From Piromyces finnis (taxonomy: Eukaryota > Neocallimastigomycota > Neocallimastigomycetes > Neocallimastigales > Neocallimastigaceae): a stretch of DNA of 64,000 nt. The translations under genes and the position numbers were made by a program. The DNA is taken from positions 698,501 through 762,500 of the forward strand of contig MCFH01000009.1 of NCBI GenBank assembly GCA_002104945.1, read 5' to 3'. Under the pieces are notes generated by a model. The model was not told the origin of the DNA, did no database searches, and worked only from the letters and a program-made list of their open reading frames with translations. The stretch's first letter is position 1, and each line of letters begins with the position of its first letter. Below, piece after piece: positions 35,514-50,145 of the stretch.

Positions 35514-37089
35514 ATATGATTTATAATAGTATTTATAATTTAAATGGATACTGGAGGTAATACAAAAAAAAACTTTATAATTTCTAATAATAATAGCGTT
35601 TAATTAATTATTGAGTTTAAAACTTATATTTAGTCCAACAACTTCAAGTATTGACTGGTGTGAAGAAAATTATACAAGTATATATATATTATAATTAATA
35701 AATAAAGATATAATACTATTAATATATTATTAATTATAATAAATTATTAATTTTTTTTAAAAATATTTAAACTTAGTGACTAAATATATAGCTGAATTTT
35801 GGAATACTCTAAGTAATGGAATATATATTGCATTTGCATTGATAGGAATATGGTTTGTTAAGAAATATCATTATGAAAAACGTTACTTTTGGGCATATTT
35901 TGTAATTTTTAAGTTTTTATTATTAGATTTATGTTTATGAATTAATAAAAATATTAAAATAATATAATAAAATTAATATTATTTATTAAAAATTTAAAAG
36001 GGTTTATTGTGTATTGGTATTGGTTCATGGTAAGTAATATTTAATAATTATAAAAATATTTGTAACAATTCATTATTTTTTATTAATTAATAATTTATTT
36101 TTATTTAATTATTTAATCAATTATTTATTAAGGTTATTTCATATGACCTTAAAATATCAAATGGAATTAGCAGATGAATTACCAAGTAAGAAAATAATAT
36201 TATATACTTCTATTAATATTTTATTAATTTTTTCTATTAATAACCTATTTTAGTGATATACACTTGCTGTATTTCTATATACTGCATGTAATTATAAAAT
36301 TATATGTTTTTATTTAAATTTATTAAATATAAAATAAATAAATAAAAAAATATTTATGACTTAATTTTATTTATTTATTCATTTATGTATTAATTAGATT
36401 TGAAACATCAAATATTAAGACATATAGACCTTATATTTTAATAAACTTATGGATAATTGCATTATTATTTACAGTGATTTATACTGAAATCATATCCTGG
36501 CCTTGGTTTCAGCATGGTGCCATTATATTTTTAATTGGTGTTATTATTTATAGGTAATAATAAAATTAAACGAAATTTCATTATTATATTAATTCTAATA
36601 TATTATATTAATTTAAAAAAAAAAAAATAGATCATTATATTACATTCATGACTTATCAAATACAAATGCTTTAAAGAAAAATTTATCTATCCAGAAACAT
36701 TTAAATATTTTGAGAGTTTTATTAGTAGTATGTGCTTTTACTTATGCTCTTGCTTTTCTCTTATGGAATATTGACAATACTCAATGCAATTATTTAATTA
36801 GTCTAAGAAATAAATATCCTTCTTTAAAATTTCTATTCCAATTTCATGGTAAGTCATTATATATACAATACTTTAAATTTGAATAATTAGAAAAAATATT
36901 AAGACACATTTTTTTTAAAATATATTTATAATAGCTTGGTGGCATATATTGACAGGAATTGGAACATATTATTATTTTATTTTTAGTCAATATTTAAGAA
37001 ATATTATCTGTGATTATGAATACACTCAAATGGAATGGTTGTTTCACCTTGTTCCATATGTTTCTCGTAGCTATAAACATACATTATAA
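35514..37089 (+). CDS. YPC1: alkaline ceramidase (Ypc1/Ydc1/ACER family)
   Basis: Nine exons: 35514-35554, 35634-35677, 35777-35901, 36001-36029, 36133-36185, 36254-36287, 36398-36553, 36631-36848, 36935-37089 (284 aa). This seven-helix ER/Golgi membrane enzyme hydrolyses ceramide to sphingoid base and fatty acid. Residues known from the ACER3 structure are all present at the right spacing: calcium-site residues in DWCEEN plus the Glu of AEFWNT, catalytic Ser and zinc His in GSWLFH, catalytic Asp in LADELP, and the paired zinc His of HAWWH. Start: the in-frame Met at 35514 is needed because the family's GYW-PTTSSIDW segment crosses the first splice junction; the ATG at 35542 is in another frame. 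Exons of 29-53 nt are typical of this genome. Confidence 0.96.
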
Positions 37090-37639
37090 AATATATATGT
37101 ACTTATATTTTAATAATAATTAATATATTATTTTTTAAATTTATTTTATTAGTTATACTTTTATTTTCAATTTAAATATAGTTACTTTCACTTATATTTT
37201 ACTTCTTATTGTTATTTTTATTATTGTTTATTACTTAACTATCTATTTTATTAATAAATGAGTTTAATTATTATTATAATGAATATTATAAGTATAAATA
37301 ACAACTACTTGTACTAAATCTGGAAATAATTGTATTATTATTATTATTATAATTATTATTATTAATAAAATAAAAAAAAAAGTTAAAATTTTTTAGATAA
37401 ATTTTTAATCAAGTTTTTTATTTATAATTTTGTGTTACTCTACAAAATTTGATCTAATATTTTAAATTGTAATTATCCATTAAGCAATTCTAAAACAAAT
37501 CTTTTATATTTATTATATTTTTTTATAAAAAAAATCTTTTTTTTTTCTTCTTTTAAGTAATATTTAAATTATATTAAATTATTTTTTATTTAAATAAACA
37601 AAATTATTTAAAAGGTAAAAGATAAAAAAAAAAAAAAAA

Positions 37640-37673
<34 letters not shown>

Positions 37674-37851
37674 AATAGTAATTTGATTTATTAGAATTAA
37701 TAAGTTTTTTTTAAAAAAAAAAAAAACAATTACAAATATATTACAAAGTTTTATATTTGTTTATATAAAATTCATTAATTAATAAATAATATTACTCGAA
37801 TAATATGGATATTAAAAATTATAATTATTATTATTATAATTATTATTATTT

Positions 37852-37882
<31 letters not shown>

Positions 37883-37918
37883 TTACTCAAAAATAAATAA
37901 ATAAAAAACAATTTAGAA
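37090..37918. other. spacer and probable promoter of the aminotransferase gene
   Basis: These 829 bp lie between two same-strand genes. Notable are a (TACA)n stretch at 37640-37668 and a pyrimidine-rich TTC run (37852-37883) about 35 bp ahead of the start codon, probably in the 5' leader or core promoter. Confidence 0.5.
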
Positions 37919-40182
<2,264 letters not shown>

Positions 40183-40261
40183 TTTTTATGGGCCTTTAAA
40201 AAAAAAATATTAAGATCCTAATTATTGATGTAGCAATTATTAATAGCATATAAATAAGATT

Positions 40262-40305
<44 letters not shown>

Positions 40306-40502
40306 CAGATATAATAAAAATGTATAGTATATATTTTTTAATTTTTTTTTTTATAATAATAAAATAATAGTTTATATTTTTATTTTTAAATTTCAGTATT
40401 AAAAATAAGTAAAATATTATATTTTTATTATTTTATTTCTTTTTTAATTTTCGTTAATATATTTTATTATTATTATTATTATTTTTTTATTTATTTTTAC
40501 TT
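40183..40502. other. convergent spacer with 42-nt poly(A)
   Basis: The 3' flanks of the aminotransferase (+) and MINDY (-) genes. An uninterrupted A run spans 40263-40304, about 80 bp after the aminotransferase stop. No gene is seen. Confidence 0.7.
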
Positions 40503-40839
40503 TTACATAATTAAACATTTATCATCAGATTCTTTTGGTTTATTTATATTTGAGAATCTAATATTTTGATATGAATTATTTTTTCTATTGTTATTTGTTA
40601 CACTACTATTTCGTCTTGCATTTGAATCATGATTTTGATTGTTATTTCTATTGGCTTGATTTTTCTTTGTATTATATTTTGCTATTTTTTTAATTCTTTC
40701 ATCTCTTCTCTTTTCTTCATCTTCTTGCAATGATAACGCAATAGCATAATCCAAACTTTTTTTTTTTTAATATATATTAAAAAGAATAATTAAATAATCA
40801 AATTAAAAAGTGCTTTTCTTTTTTTTTTTTTTTTTTTTA

Positions 40840-40909
<70 letters not shown>

Positions 40910-43168
40910 TGAAATGCTTACTCTTCATTTGGTTCATTTAATATTAAATCACAGTTTGGTTTGTCATCATATGTTTTAAATAAACCATCAACAAATATAG
41001 AATCACCATCAATAGTAGAAAGAGATTCCCAAACAATTTTCTTCTCATTAACAAAACCTTGGTCAGTTACTAATGTATACATATTATTATCTTCTGTTTT
41101 AATTAATGTTAAAAAGTGATTATTTCTAAAAAATGCTGTTGGTTCCCCAATTTCTAATACTTCTGGAATAGAAGTAAGTCCATGATAGGTTAATTGAGAA
41201 GCATTCGATTCAATAAAGTTTTTACATACTAAACCTTTAATATAAAAATAAATATTAATTTAAAAATATAATAATGGAATAAATATAAAATATATATTAT
41301 TCATATAATAATGAATAATAATGTAACTTATTTTTCTAAAACGCTTTTCTTACCATCGTGATATAATTTTTCTTTTTTATTATTTTCATTAATAGATTCT
41401 TGACATGAATTGAGATCAGTTCTCGAATTACAAGCTGAATCACATTCTATGATTTTCTCAACTACTTTATTATAATTTCCACATTCTTTTACAATAATTC
41501 TATAGGTTTCATCATCTTCTGGATCAACTGTCCATCCATGTACAAGTTTAATATTAAAAAATCTAAATACTGATAAGGCAGGTGAAGGTTCAAAAGATGA
41601 GACAGAATCAAATTTCACGTTTACATCTAACCCTTTTTTTAAAGTTGGTATAATGTCTAAAACGTCTTGGAAATTAAAATCAGTATCGTCAGAATTACAC
41701 TATTTGGTCAAATATGAAAAAATTAATTAATATTGAATTAGAGTAATTTAATTAACTATAACATATTTGGTTTAATTAATATTACATTGTTATTTCGGTT
41801 ACTGGTATTTCTTGCAATATAATCACCTAAAATATCAATTATTTCTTCATAAGTAATTTCAGTTTTTTTTACTGGTATTGATATATCACCTCTTAAAATT
41901 AATATATTACCTTAAATAATAAATAAAAAATATATTAAATAAAATTATTAAAATACTTCGTTTTTGAAAATTTATATTTTAATATATACTTTAATATATA
42001 TATAATCATTTATATTATAATATGTATGATATTTACATAATGCTAATAATGGACAAGGTCCATTTATATTTTGTGTAATAATATTTTTTTGCTGTATAAT
42101 TCCTTGATATTCATTTTTTTTCTCAATAACTTTTAATTTATAAACATCTTCTTCTTTTTCCTATTTAATTAATTAGTTATTTATTTATTTATTTAAATAA
42201 GTATTAATATTATTAATTATTATTAATTATTTAAATAAATAAATATAATAGTAGAAATTTAATTACTTTTTGTTTCAATTTATTTTCCTTAGCCTGATCC
42301 ATGACTAAAATTTAATAATTTATTTTATAATTTAGAATATTTATGATTAATACGTTTAATTTTTTTTTTTTTTTTTTTTTTTTTAATATTTCAGGCATTT
42401 TATTATATTTTTACTTTCACTGTTTTTTTCTGGTTCTTGTTTGTTATTATAATTAATTTGTTTTTCTTCATTAATATTATGCTTATTTAAATCTATTTTT
42501 GTTATTTCATTTGAAAGTTCTTTATTATTTTATTATCATAATTTTTTAAATTCAAAGTTTTAAAAATAATTTAAATATGTAGAAATTATAAATAATTAAC
42601 AATTATTGTATATTATTACCTTTTTAATAATAAGATAATTGTATATAATATTTACCATTCATACTATTATTTTGGTATTCCGTAAAATTATTAATGTTAT
42701 TGTCTTTATTATCATTTTCTAAAAATACATTAAACAAAACCGAGTTTTAATATAGATTTTTTAAAATTTAGCATATTGTAAATAGGATTTAAATATTACT
42801 ATATATTATTAATAATTACCTAGCTTTTCTGCTATATTTATTTTCATTAAATCACTATCATTGTTTTTGCTTCCATCTAATATATTAAAAATCATATATA
42901 AAATGAAATTTATATATATTAAATTCAATACTATATTTTTTTTAAAAAAAAAAAAATCTTTGTTTCTTATAAATATGAAAATACTAATATATATATATGT
43001 ATATTTTCAGTAAATAAAAAATAATTATTAAATTTTATTAGCAATATCCTCAGTTGAAGTAATAAATATACCATTAATTTGATTATTAGTTAAATCCAAA
43101 TTATCTTCATTATCCCTTGTAGTTTCATTAAGAAAGTTTGAATGTGACTCATTTTCTTTTGAATTCAT
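40503..43168 (-). CDS. MINDY: MINDY-type deubiquitinase (FAM63 family, K48-chain specific)
   Basis: Ten exons: 43168-43072, 42876-42820, 42718-42656, 42519-42415, 42304-42267, 42160-42037, 41910-41786, 41699-41354, 41234-40922, 40755-40503 (506 aa, frame intact). The first ~115 residues are low-complexity Asn/Glu-rich. The catalytic domain shows QNINGPCPLLALCN (oxyanion Gln and nucleophile Cys, six apart as in MINDY-1), ILGDYIARN, KLVHGWTVDPED, LTYHGL, FFRNNHF (catalytic His) and LVTDQGF. After it comes a ubiquitin-interacting helix, DLDYAIALSLQEDEEKR, then a basic Asn-rich tail ending CLIM, which could be a CaaX prenylation signal as in MINDY-1/2. The N-terminal exons are supported only by frame and splice signals; translation could instead begin at the Met at 42302. 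Intron 9 contains an (AAT)n tract. Confidence 0.92.
40840..40907. repeat. (AAT)n microsatellite in MINDY last intron
   Basis: About 22 triplets lie next to a T run (40818-40838), between the donor at 40921 and the acceptor at 40756. Confidence 0.93.
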
Positions 43169-43588
43169 ATTTAAATTTGTTGTTATTTATAAGATGCAAT
43201 AAAAAATAAAATTAATTATGTCTATATAAAATTTACAATTTCAAAAAAAAAAAAAAAAAACATTTGTATTTTATGAAATTGTATTATTTATTATGTTGTT
43301 TTAACTACTTCTTATTAATTAATTTATATATTATTATATTGACTTTTATTATTATTATTAATTTTATAATATCAATTTATTATTTTTGTTTCTTTTAATT
43401 TCTTTATTATTTTTTACTTTTTATTTAAGGAATACAAATTTCAAAATGCTATTAAATTTTATTAATTAAATTTCATATATTTAATTAATTTTAAAAATAA
43501 TTTTAATAATAATTGAAATAAAATGGTACAATTTAATATTTTTTCTATTTATTAATATCTAAATTATATAAAATTTAGATAATTTATA
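43169..43588. other. spacer between Ku70 3' end and MINDY start
   Basis: These 420 bp of A/T-rich DNA between two minus-strand genes hold the MINDY upstream region. An A run lies at 43244-43260. No coding or RNA feature is recognised. Confidence 0.6.
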
Positions 43589-46500
43589 TTAAAGTTTTAA
43601 ATATTCAACTACTTGATCTATTAAATCTGCCTTCTTTTTTGCAGGTTTAATATTTACACCACTTAAGAAATTCTTTAATTCTACCACAGTATAAGATTTT
43701 AGCTTTGTATTATATAATAATATATATATATTAATATATAATTTACAAAAATAAATATTATATAAATAAATAGTATGTATGTTTTTGTTATAGATATTTA
43801 CATTATCAGCTGATGTAACCTTTAATATATCACCCTTTTCACTACATTGCTTCTTTCTTTGAGTATTATTATTATTATCCTACATACATAAATAGATATA
43901 AATATTAATTTTCGAAAACAGCACTTTTAATTTTAATAATATATTTATTATTACATTATTTTTTCTTTTGACATCTTTCACTGGTGTTTTATTCTGTAAT
44001 TGTAAATGAGTTTTAACAGAGCTAATCAATTCTTCAATATTACTATCCATTTTATATTTAAATACAGTATCATCTATTTTTTTGAGATATATATATATTA
44101 ATATTATAAAATTTTGATTATTTTTTTGCAATTTATAGTAATGTACCTTGAATATCTTCCATTTCATCTCTGTTTAATGCAATAGTTTGTAAATTTAAAT
44201 AAAATTTTTGAAGATCTATACAATATAATAATAACTTAAATTATTAGCAATATAAATTTATTATAAAAATTATAATGAAAATATATACATGGATTATTTA
44301 TCGATTTTGGGTTATAGCCTTCTTCATTATTAATATTATTAATGACTTTTCCTATTGATATATCTAATTCTTCTGATGCTATAAAAATATTATAAATATT
44401 TATTGTTTTAATTTCATTATTTCTTTCATTATTTCTACTTAATATTAAAAAATATTTTTACCTCTATCACAAGCACTATTTTTAACATCCCTTATATCAT
44501 CTGCAAATGGCAAAGGAATGACACTGAATCCAGGTGGTGAAATTTGAACATTATTTTTATCTCTCTTTTCCATCTTATTTTATATTAATTATTAATTAAG
44601 ATACCAATTTCAGTTTTTTTTATTAATTAACTTAACTAAATACCTGCGGTAATAATGCAACAAGTCTTGGTGAACTATTTGATCTAGGAATAAAATTACA
44701 TATTGCAATTTTTTCCATTTTATTCATAGTATTTAAAAGATGAGCAAATACTGAATAACTACCTACATATTGCTTTATGATGATAACATAAATATAATTA
44801 TTATTATTATTGTTGTTGTTGTTAATATAACAATTTAAACGTTTTATATCACACTAGTAAAACATTTACACTTTCATCTGGATATATAAAATATGGATGC
44901 TTAATATTATACTGAAACTTCAATTTTGACTTGGGTTTAAAACCTAATAAAGTTAAACCTTTGAAATAAAATAATATTAAAAAAATTTAAATAACATAGC
45001 AAAAGAATATTAATAAATTATTATATTCGTCATATTATATATATAATATTATTACCTGGTTTTCCAAAGTTTCTTATTTTAAAAAGCTCATCTTTTGTAA
45101 ACACTACCTATTTGTTATCAATATTAACAATTTTTAAATAATGAATAAATTTTATAAATTTATTCTTACAAAAAAAAAATAAATTAAATTAAATAATAAA
45201 ATAAAAATTACTAATTTGCCACCATAAATATAAGAATATTTAAAGTCTGATGGAAATAACGGTTGAGTTGTATCGTGGCATATCCAAGTCGTCGATAAAT
45301 CTGCTACCTTTCCTGATTTATCATCTACCCAAATATAACTATTCTTTTTTTGCTCTGATACTATATTAAATCTTAATTATTGATATTATAAATGAATATA
45401 TACATATATAAAGAATATAATAAATATGGGGAATTAAAAAGAATACCCTTCTATTCCTATTGCTAAATTTTCCGATATATTAAATGGGATTCTAAATAAT
45501 GATCTCTTTTTAATTTCTTTTTGATGAATTTTTGTTACTAATTGATCTAGTCTTTTTGATATGTCTTGTGACACCATTGTTAAATATTCTTCATTATCTG
45601 CATATAGTGATTCAAAAAAATCCTTATTTTATAAAATATATTAATCTTTTATTTCTTGATTTTTAAAATATATTTAATATTTCTAAGGTATTTACTTTAT
45701 AAAATATATTAAAATCAAAGGGTTTTTCAGCATTATATAAAAAGAATGGTTCAACTAAAATTTTTAAAAAGGAAAAATCCTTTAAATTTAAAGGTTTTGA
45801 AAGTCAACATTTCGAATTTTGAAATATATTGGGGAGGAAAAAAAATACATATTTAAGAAATATGAAGATATATTTTATTACATTTATAATATTGAAAATT
45901 GTTTTATTTTCTTTTGATAAACTATCAGGTATTGGATTGTCTTGATTTGTAAATAATAATACTTTCTTAGAATCTACAGTTTTAATGCTAAAAAATTAAT
46001 ATTAATTTTAATATATAAATTGCTAAATAAAAAAATATTATATTATTATTTCAATAAAATACTTTTCTGAAAACATTTGAGATATAGTTAACAACATTTC
46101 TGAAAAATTAACTTGATTACTTGAACCTATTGAACTTTCAAATAAGTCGTTATCTATTTATATTGTAAATATAAAAATGAAAATAAAAAAAAAAAAAAAA
46201 ATTAAATACTAAAAAATTATAGCAATCATTTTTCTATAATTTCATACTTTTTTCTATTTCCTCTAAATCTAAAATAGTTTGTGAATCTGGTACATCAATA
46301 TTTTTATAAATATAAATGTTTTTGTAATCATGTGCGTTTTTATTTTTATCCTTCAAAATATAATAAGATCAATTAATTGCTATTTAATAAATATAACAAG
46401 TTTTTCCATAATAGAAATTTAGAATATATAAACTTACAGTTGAAAAGAATAAAATTCCAATAAAATCATTATGATTTTGTATGATATATTTTTCTAAAAA

Positions 46501-46784
46501 ATTAATAGTTGCTTTTAAAGAAAATTTAAATGGATAAATATCTTCATCTTTCTGAAACATTGAGGTTGAACAATCTATCGCAAATAATAATGCTTCTCTA
46601 TTAATAAAATCATGAACCTATATATTTAATATATATAATATACATACAATGTTAATAATATATTATATGAAATATAAATAATTTAAAAATATGTTAATGA
46701 TAATTTTATTAGTACATTATCATTATCATTTTCCTCATTTTCTTCAATAAAATCAATATCAAAAAGACTTTCGTGTGTATTCAT
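43589..46784 (-). CDS. KU70: Ku70, DNA-end-binding subunit of the NHEJ Ku heterodimer
   Basis: About 17 exons, the first 46784-46716 and 46617-46438, the last ending at 43589; spliced length is about 602 aa, like human Ku70. Order: acidic N-terminus; vWA-like domain (REALLFAIDCSTSMF, ILDLEEIEKNND, KVLLFTNQDNPIPD); Ku core (EKPFDFNIFYKDF, KRSLFRIPFNIS, FTKDELFKIRNFG, SSYSVFAHLLNTM, SSPRLVALLPQ, ISPPGFSVIPLPFADDIR, ALNRDEMED); linker; C-terminal SAP domain (YTVVELKNFLSGVNIKPAKKKADLIDQVVEYLK). Ku70-Ku80 binds broken DNA ends and recruits end-joining factors. At 45371 the acceptor giving EGFNIVSEQ was chosen because the nearer AG would break the frame. Complete, with no sign of decay. Confidence 0.96.
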
Positions 46785-47221
46785 TATCCTAATTTTAAAT
46801 ATAAGTTTTTTTAAAATAATTATAAAAAGGTATATTCTATATAAATAAAATCCTAACCATTATTTTTTTAATTATAAATTATAAATTAAATTTATTTTCA
46901 ATTTATAAAAACCAAAAAAAAAAAAATATTATTTAATTACATTTTTTCTTTATTTAAAGTTTTAAAGTATATAGAATAATATTTATTTAATAAAGATAAT
47001 AAAATGATAAAATATTAATTTTTTCTAAAGATATTGTGTAATAAATGTTATTTTTTTTATTAATAACTCCCATATTGTATATCGTCTTTTTATTTTTTAA
47101 TAATATAGATAATAAATTATTATATTTTATATTTACTTATATACTAAACAAGCTGAAAAAAAAAACTAAAACAAAAGTATTAATAAACATATACTAAAAA
47201 AAAAAAAGAAAAAAAGAAAAA
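46785..47221. other. spacer: Ku70 promoter and 3' flank of receptor gene 1
   Basis: These 437 bp of A/T-rich sequence carry purine-rich A/G runs at 47197-47220. No gene is seen. Confidence 0.6.
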
Positions 47222-49424
47222 TCATATTTTAATGCTTTTTTTCGATAAAATATAATTTGTGTATGAATTAAAGAATAAGCTATTAATAACTTCTTTATAA
47301 GCATCATCAAATAAACATTTTAATTTTTCTCTGAAATCATGTTGATCTAAATCGTTGTTCTTTATATCTTTTAAATTAATTATGATATTTCGCCTAACTT
47401 TATCACCAATGTTAACTTCAAATTTTCCATCATCTAAAATAAAATCTTCCATAATATCGTTAGCTTTTTTTAATAAGATTTCGTTTTTTGTAATTTTCCT
47501 TCCAATTTCTATATTGTTTTTTTTTGAAGTATCATAATCATTTTGCATCGTATCTGTTCCATTAATTATGTTTATATTAAAATTTTCATCAATCATACTT
47601 GTAGTTGCATCTATAGGACCTTCAAAAGAAATCATACTTGATGTATGATAATGATCTTCGAAATCAAAATTATTACTAATTGGTAACATTGTACTAGTAT
47701 TATTAACGCCATAAAAATTGGATTTAATAATTTTTGAATTTTTTTCTTGAACTCCATCGAACAGTCTTCTAAATTTCCAATACTTCTGATAGAAAAGCTA
47801 ATATTGAAAATCACATATTAATTATATATATATAAATAAATAAATATATATATATATATAAACATACAATATTCTCAGTACAATTTTCTTTTCTACAGAA
47901 TTCACTGAACTCTCTTAATAAAACATTATCTTCTAGCATTTTTAACATTCCATTTTTGGTAGCTTTTGTTTCTGCTTTTTTTTTTTCTATGTGAAGGATA
48001 TCGATAATCTATGTTATAATAGAATAGAGTAATGCATCATTATACATAATGTAGGTTTTAAGTTATTTTGGTTATAAATTATTTCCAAAAAAAAAAAAAA
48101 AAAAAAAAAAAAGTTATAAATATTTACCATTGGTATACAAATAAACATAGATGAGACTGTAAATAATGCTATCACAAAACTTTTTATTATTAATAAGGGA
48201 AAAAAGTTAAATATAGGTATTACTAAAATTATTTATTATATTAATTTACTTACCTATCAGATGGTACATATTTAACAACTATACTGCAATTTATTTGTTT
48301 CAAACCCGACATTGTCATATAACCAACAATACATATCATTGTTATTAAAATAGAGATTATAAGTTTATTTTTCATTTTAAATGTATCATCGAATTTCAAT
48401 ACTTCAGATAACGCTAATGGTAGAAACAAAAATACAAATAAGAAAATCTCCATGATTTGTGGAATATGGATTTTACTATTTATTAAATATATTATTTAAA
48501 TCATATTTAATATACTATTGTTTTCTTATTTAAATATTTAATAGTAACTCTTATTAACCTCATTCTACAAAATCCAATTTGAGATATTCCATCATTAAAA
48601 AAGTATGAAACATATACAATTAACCATTTAATAATTAAATAGTATATAAAAATTGGTGTGATTTTGGTTTGCGGCATATTTTTATAGATATATGAAAACA
48701 AATATTTACGACCTTTTTCCTTTTTCCTTCTTGTACTTTGAAAAATTTCTATATATGCAGTTTGTGAATTATAATAATTTTTAAAATTTGTTAAAATGAT
48801 CAAGCAATATGATAATAAAGATAAGGAATAACCTATTTATATTTATGTAATATTAAATAGTAATAATTAGACTTACATATTGTAAGTATATAATTAAAAC
48901 TCTCATATTATTATTATTATTATTTATTTATTTTTATAAAATAAAAAAAGTATACTAATTTTTACCCATAGAAAGAAATATATTATGTATAATACAAGGA
49001 TATTTTTTATAATATACCTTTATATTAAAAGATAAAATAAATAAATATATAACATTGTTTAATTAAATAAAATATAAATAATATAATGTAAAATAATAAT
49101 AAAAAAAAGTTTTATATATACTTGAACCATAAATGAATTGAACGAACATATAATACTTCCAACTATATATGAAATAAAAAAGGCTCTTCCTTGTCTTTTA
49201 AATATATAATGATGTCTATGTTTAACTAAAATTATACTTAAAATTATAAAATAAAGAATTGATCCAATTCCAAAAATGTAAAATAAAATACTTTTCTGTA
49301 TAATATTATCAAAATCTTTAGAGTCCTTTACATAAGGGTAGCACTTTTTATAATATCTGTAATGATTTTCATCATCAATATCCCAATCTTCTGGGAATTT
49401 ATCAAAATTAAAATCATCATCCAT
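47222..49424 (-). CDS. 7TM-RGS hybrid receptor, tandem copy 1
   Basis: About seven exons. The N-terminus is short and aromatic/acidic (FPEDWDIDDENHYRYYKKC) and lacks a signal peptide. Hydrophobic segments: SILFYIFGIGSILYFIILSI, AFFISYIVGSIICSFNSF, one across 49010-48790, IFIYYLIIKWLIVYVSYFF, IFLFVFLFLPLALSEVL, KLIISILITMICIVGYMTM and SFVIALFTVSSMFICIPM. A cytosolic RGS domain follows: LREFSEFCRKENCTEN, WKFRRLFDG, an Asn/Thr-rich insert, then KKANDIMEDFILDDGKFEVNI and FDDAYKEVINSLFFNSYTNYI. RGS domains speed GTP hydrolysis by G-alpha; 7TM-RGS hybrids (GprK-type in fungi, AtRGS1 in plants) link sensing to G-protein switch-off. Ligand unknown. Exon edges in the middle are approximate. Confidence 0.85.
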
Positions 49425-50145
49425 TTAATTATTATTAATTGATTGAAAGCAATTATTATAATTATTGTATCATCAATACACTTTTTATTTAATTCTGTAC
49501 TGTAAATTATATTTATGTTATATAACAATAAAAACAACTAAAAAGATTCTATTTAATATATAATTAATAATATCAAAAATCGGAAGTTTTAAACTTATGA
49601 TTAAAATTTTGATATATATTTATTAAAATGCTTTTATTATTAAAAATATTGATGTTAAAATCATTGGTATTAATTCAATAAATATGTTTATAAATAATAA
49701 TATAATAATAATTAAAAAAAAAAAAAAAAAAAGATAGTGAATTATATATTTTTTAATGTTTAATGGTGTAAAAAAAGTTTTAAGTTTTATAATGTTAAGT
49801 AAAAAAATTTATTAAAAAAATTTTTTTTCAATGAAATTCTTTGATTTTTTTTTAAAATAAAATATTTTTTAATAATTAATCTTCATTTTATTAATCGGTC
49901 ATTTATTTTAATTTAGGAAAAGTTTTCATATACAAAAATTTTTATTTATTAAAGTTAAAAAAATAAAAAAAAAAAAAAAAATACAAGATAATCATTATGA
50001 TTTAAATTCTTTTTTCTTTTTTCTTTTTTCTTTTCTTTTTTTTTTTTTTTTTTTTTTTTTTGGTATCAAAAATTTTATAGTATAATATTTAAATATTATT
50101 CGTAAGGCATTATATGTATATAAATATAAAATGACATTTTAATTA
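49425..50145. other. spacer between receptor copies 1 and 2
   Basis: These 721 bp form the upstream region of copy 1. Prominent homopolymers and pyrimidine runs (50009-50060) are present; no gene is recognised. Confidence 0.6.

Noticed and set aside
35542-35555. ATG at 35542 as the ceramidase start
   Set aside because: It is out of frame with the conserved GYW-PTTSSIDW sequence; the in-frame Met is at 35514.
40263-40304. Poly(A) after the aminotransferase as a sign of a retrocopied gene
   Set aside because: The gene has eight introns, so it is not a retrocopy; A runs are common in all spacers here.
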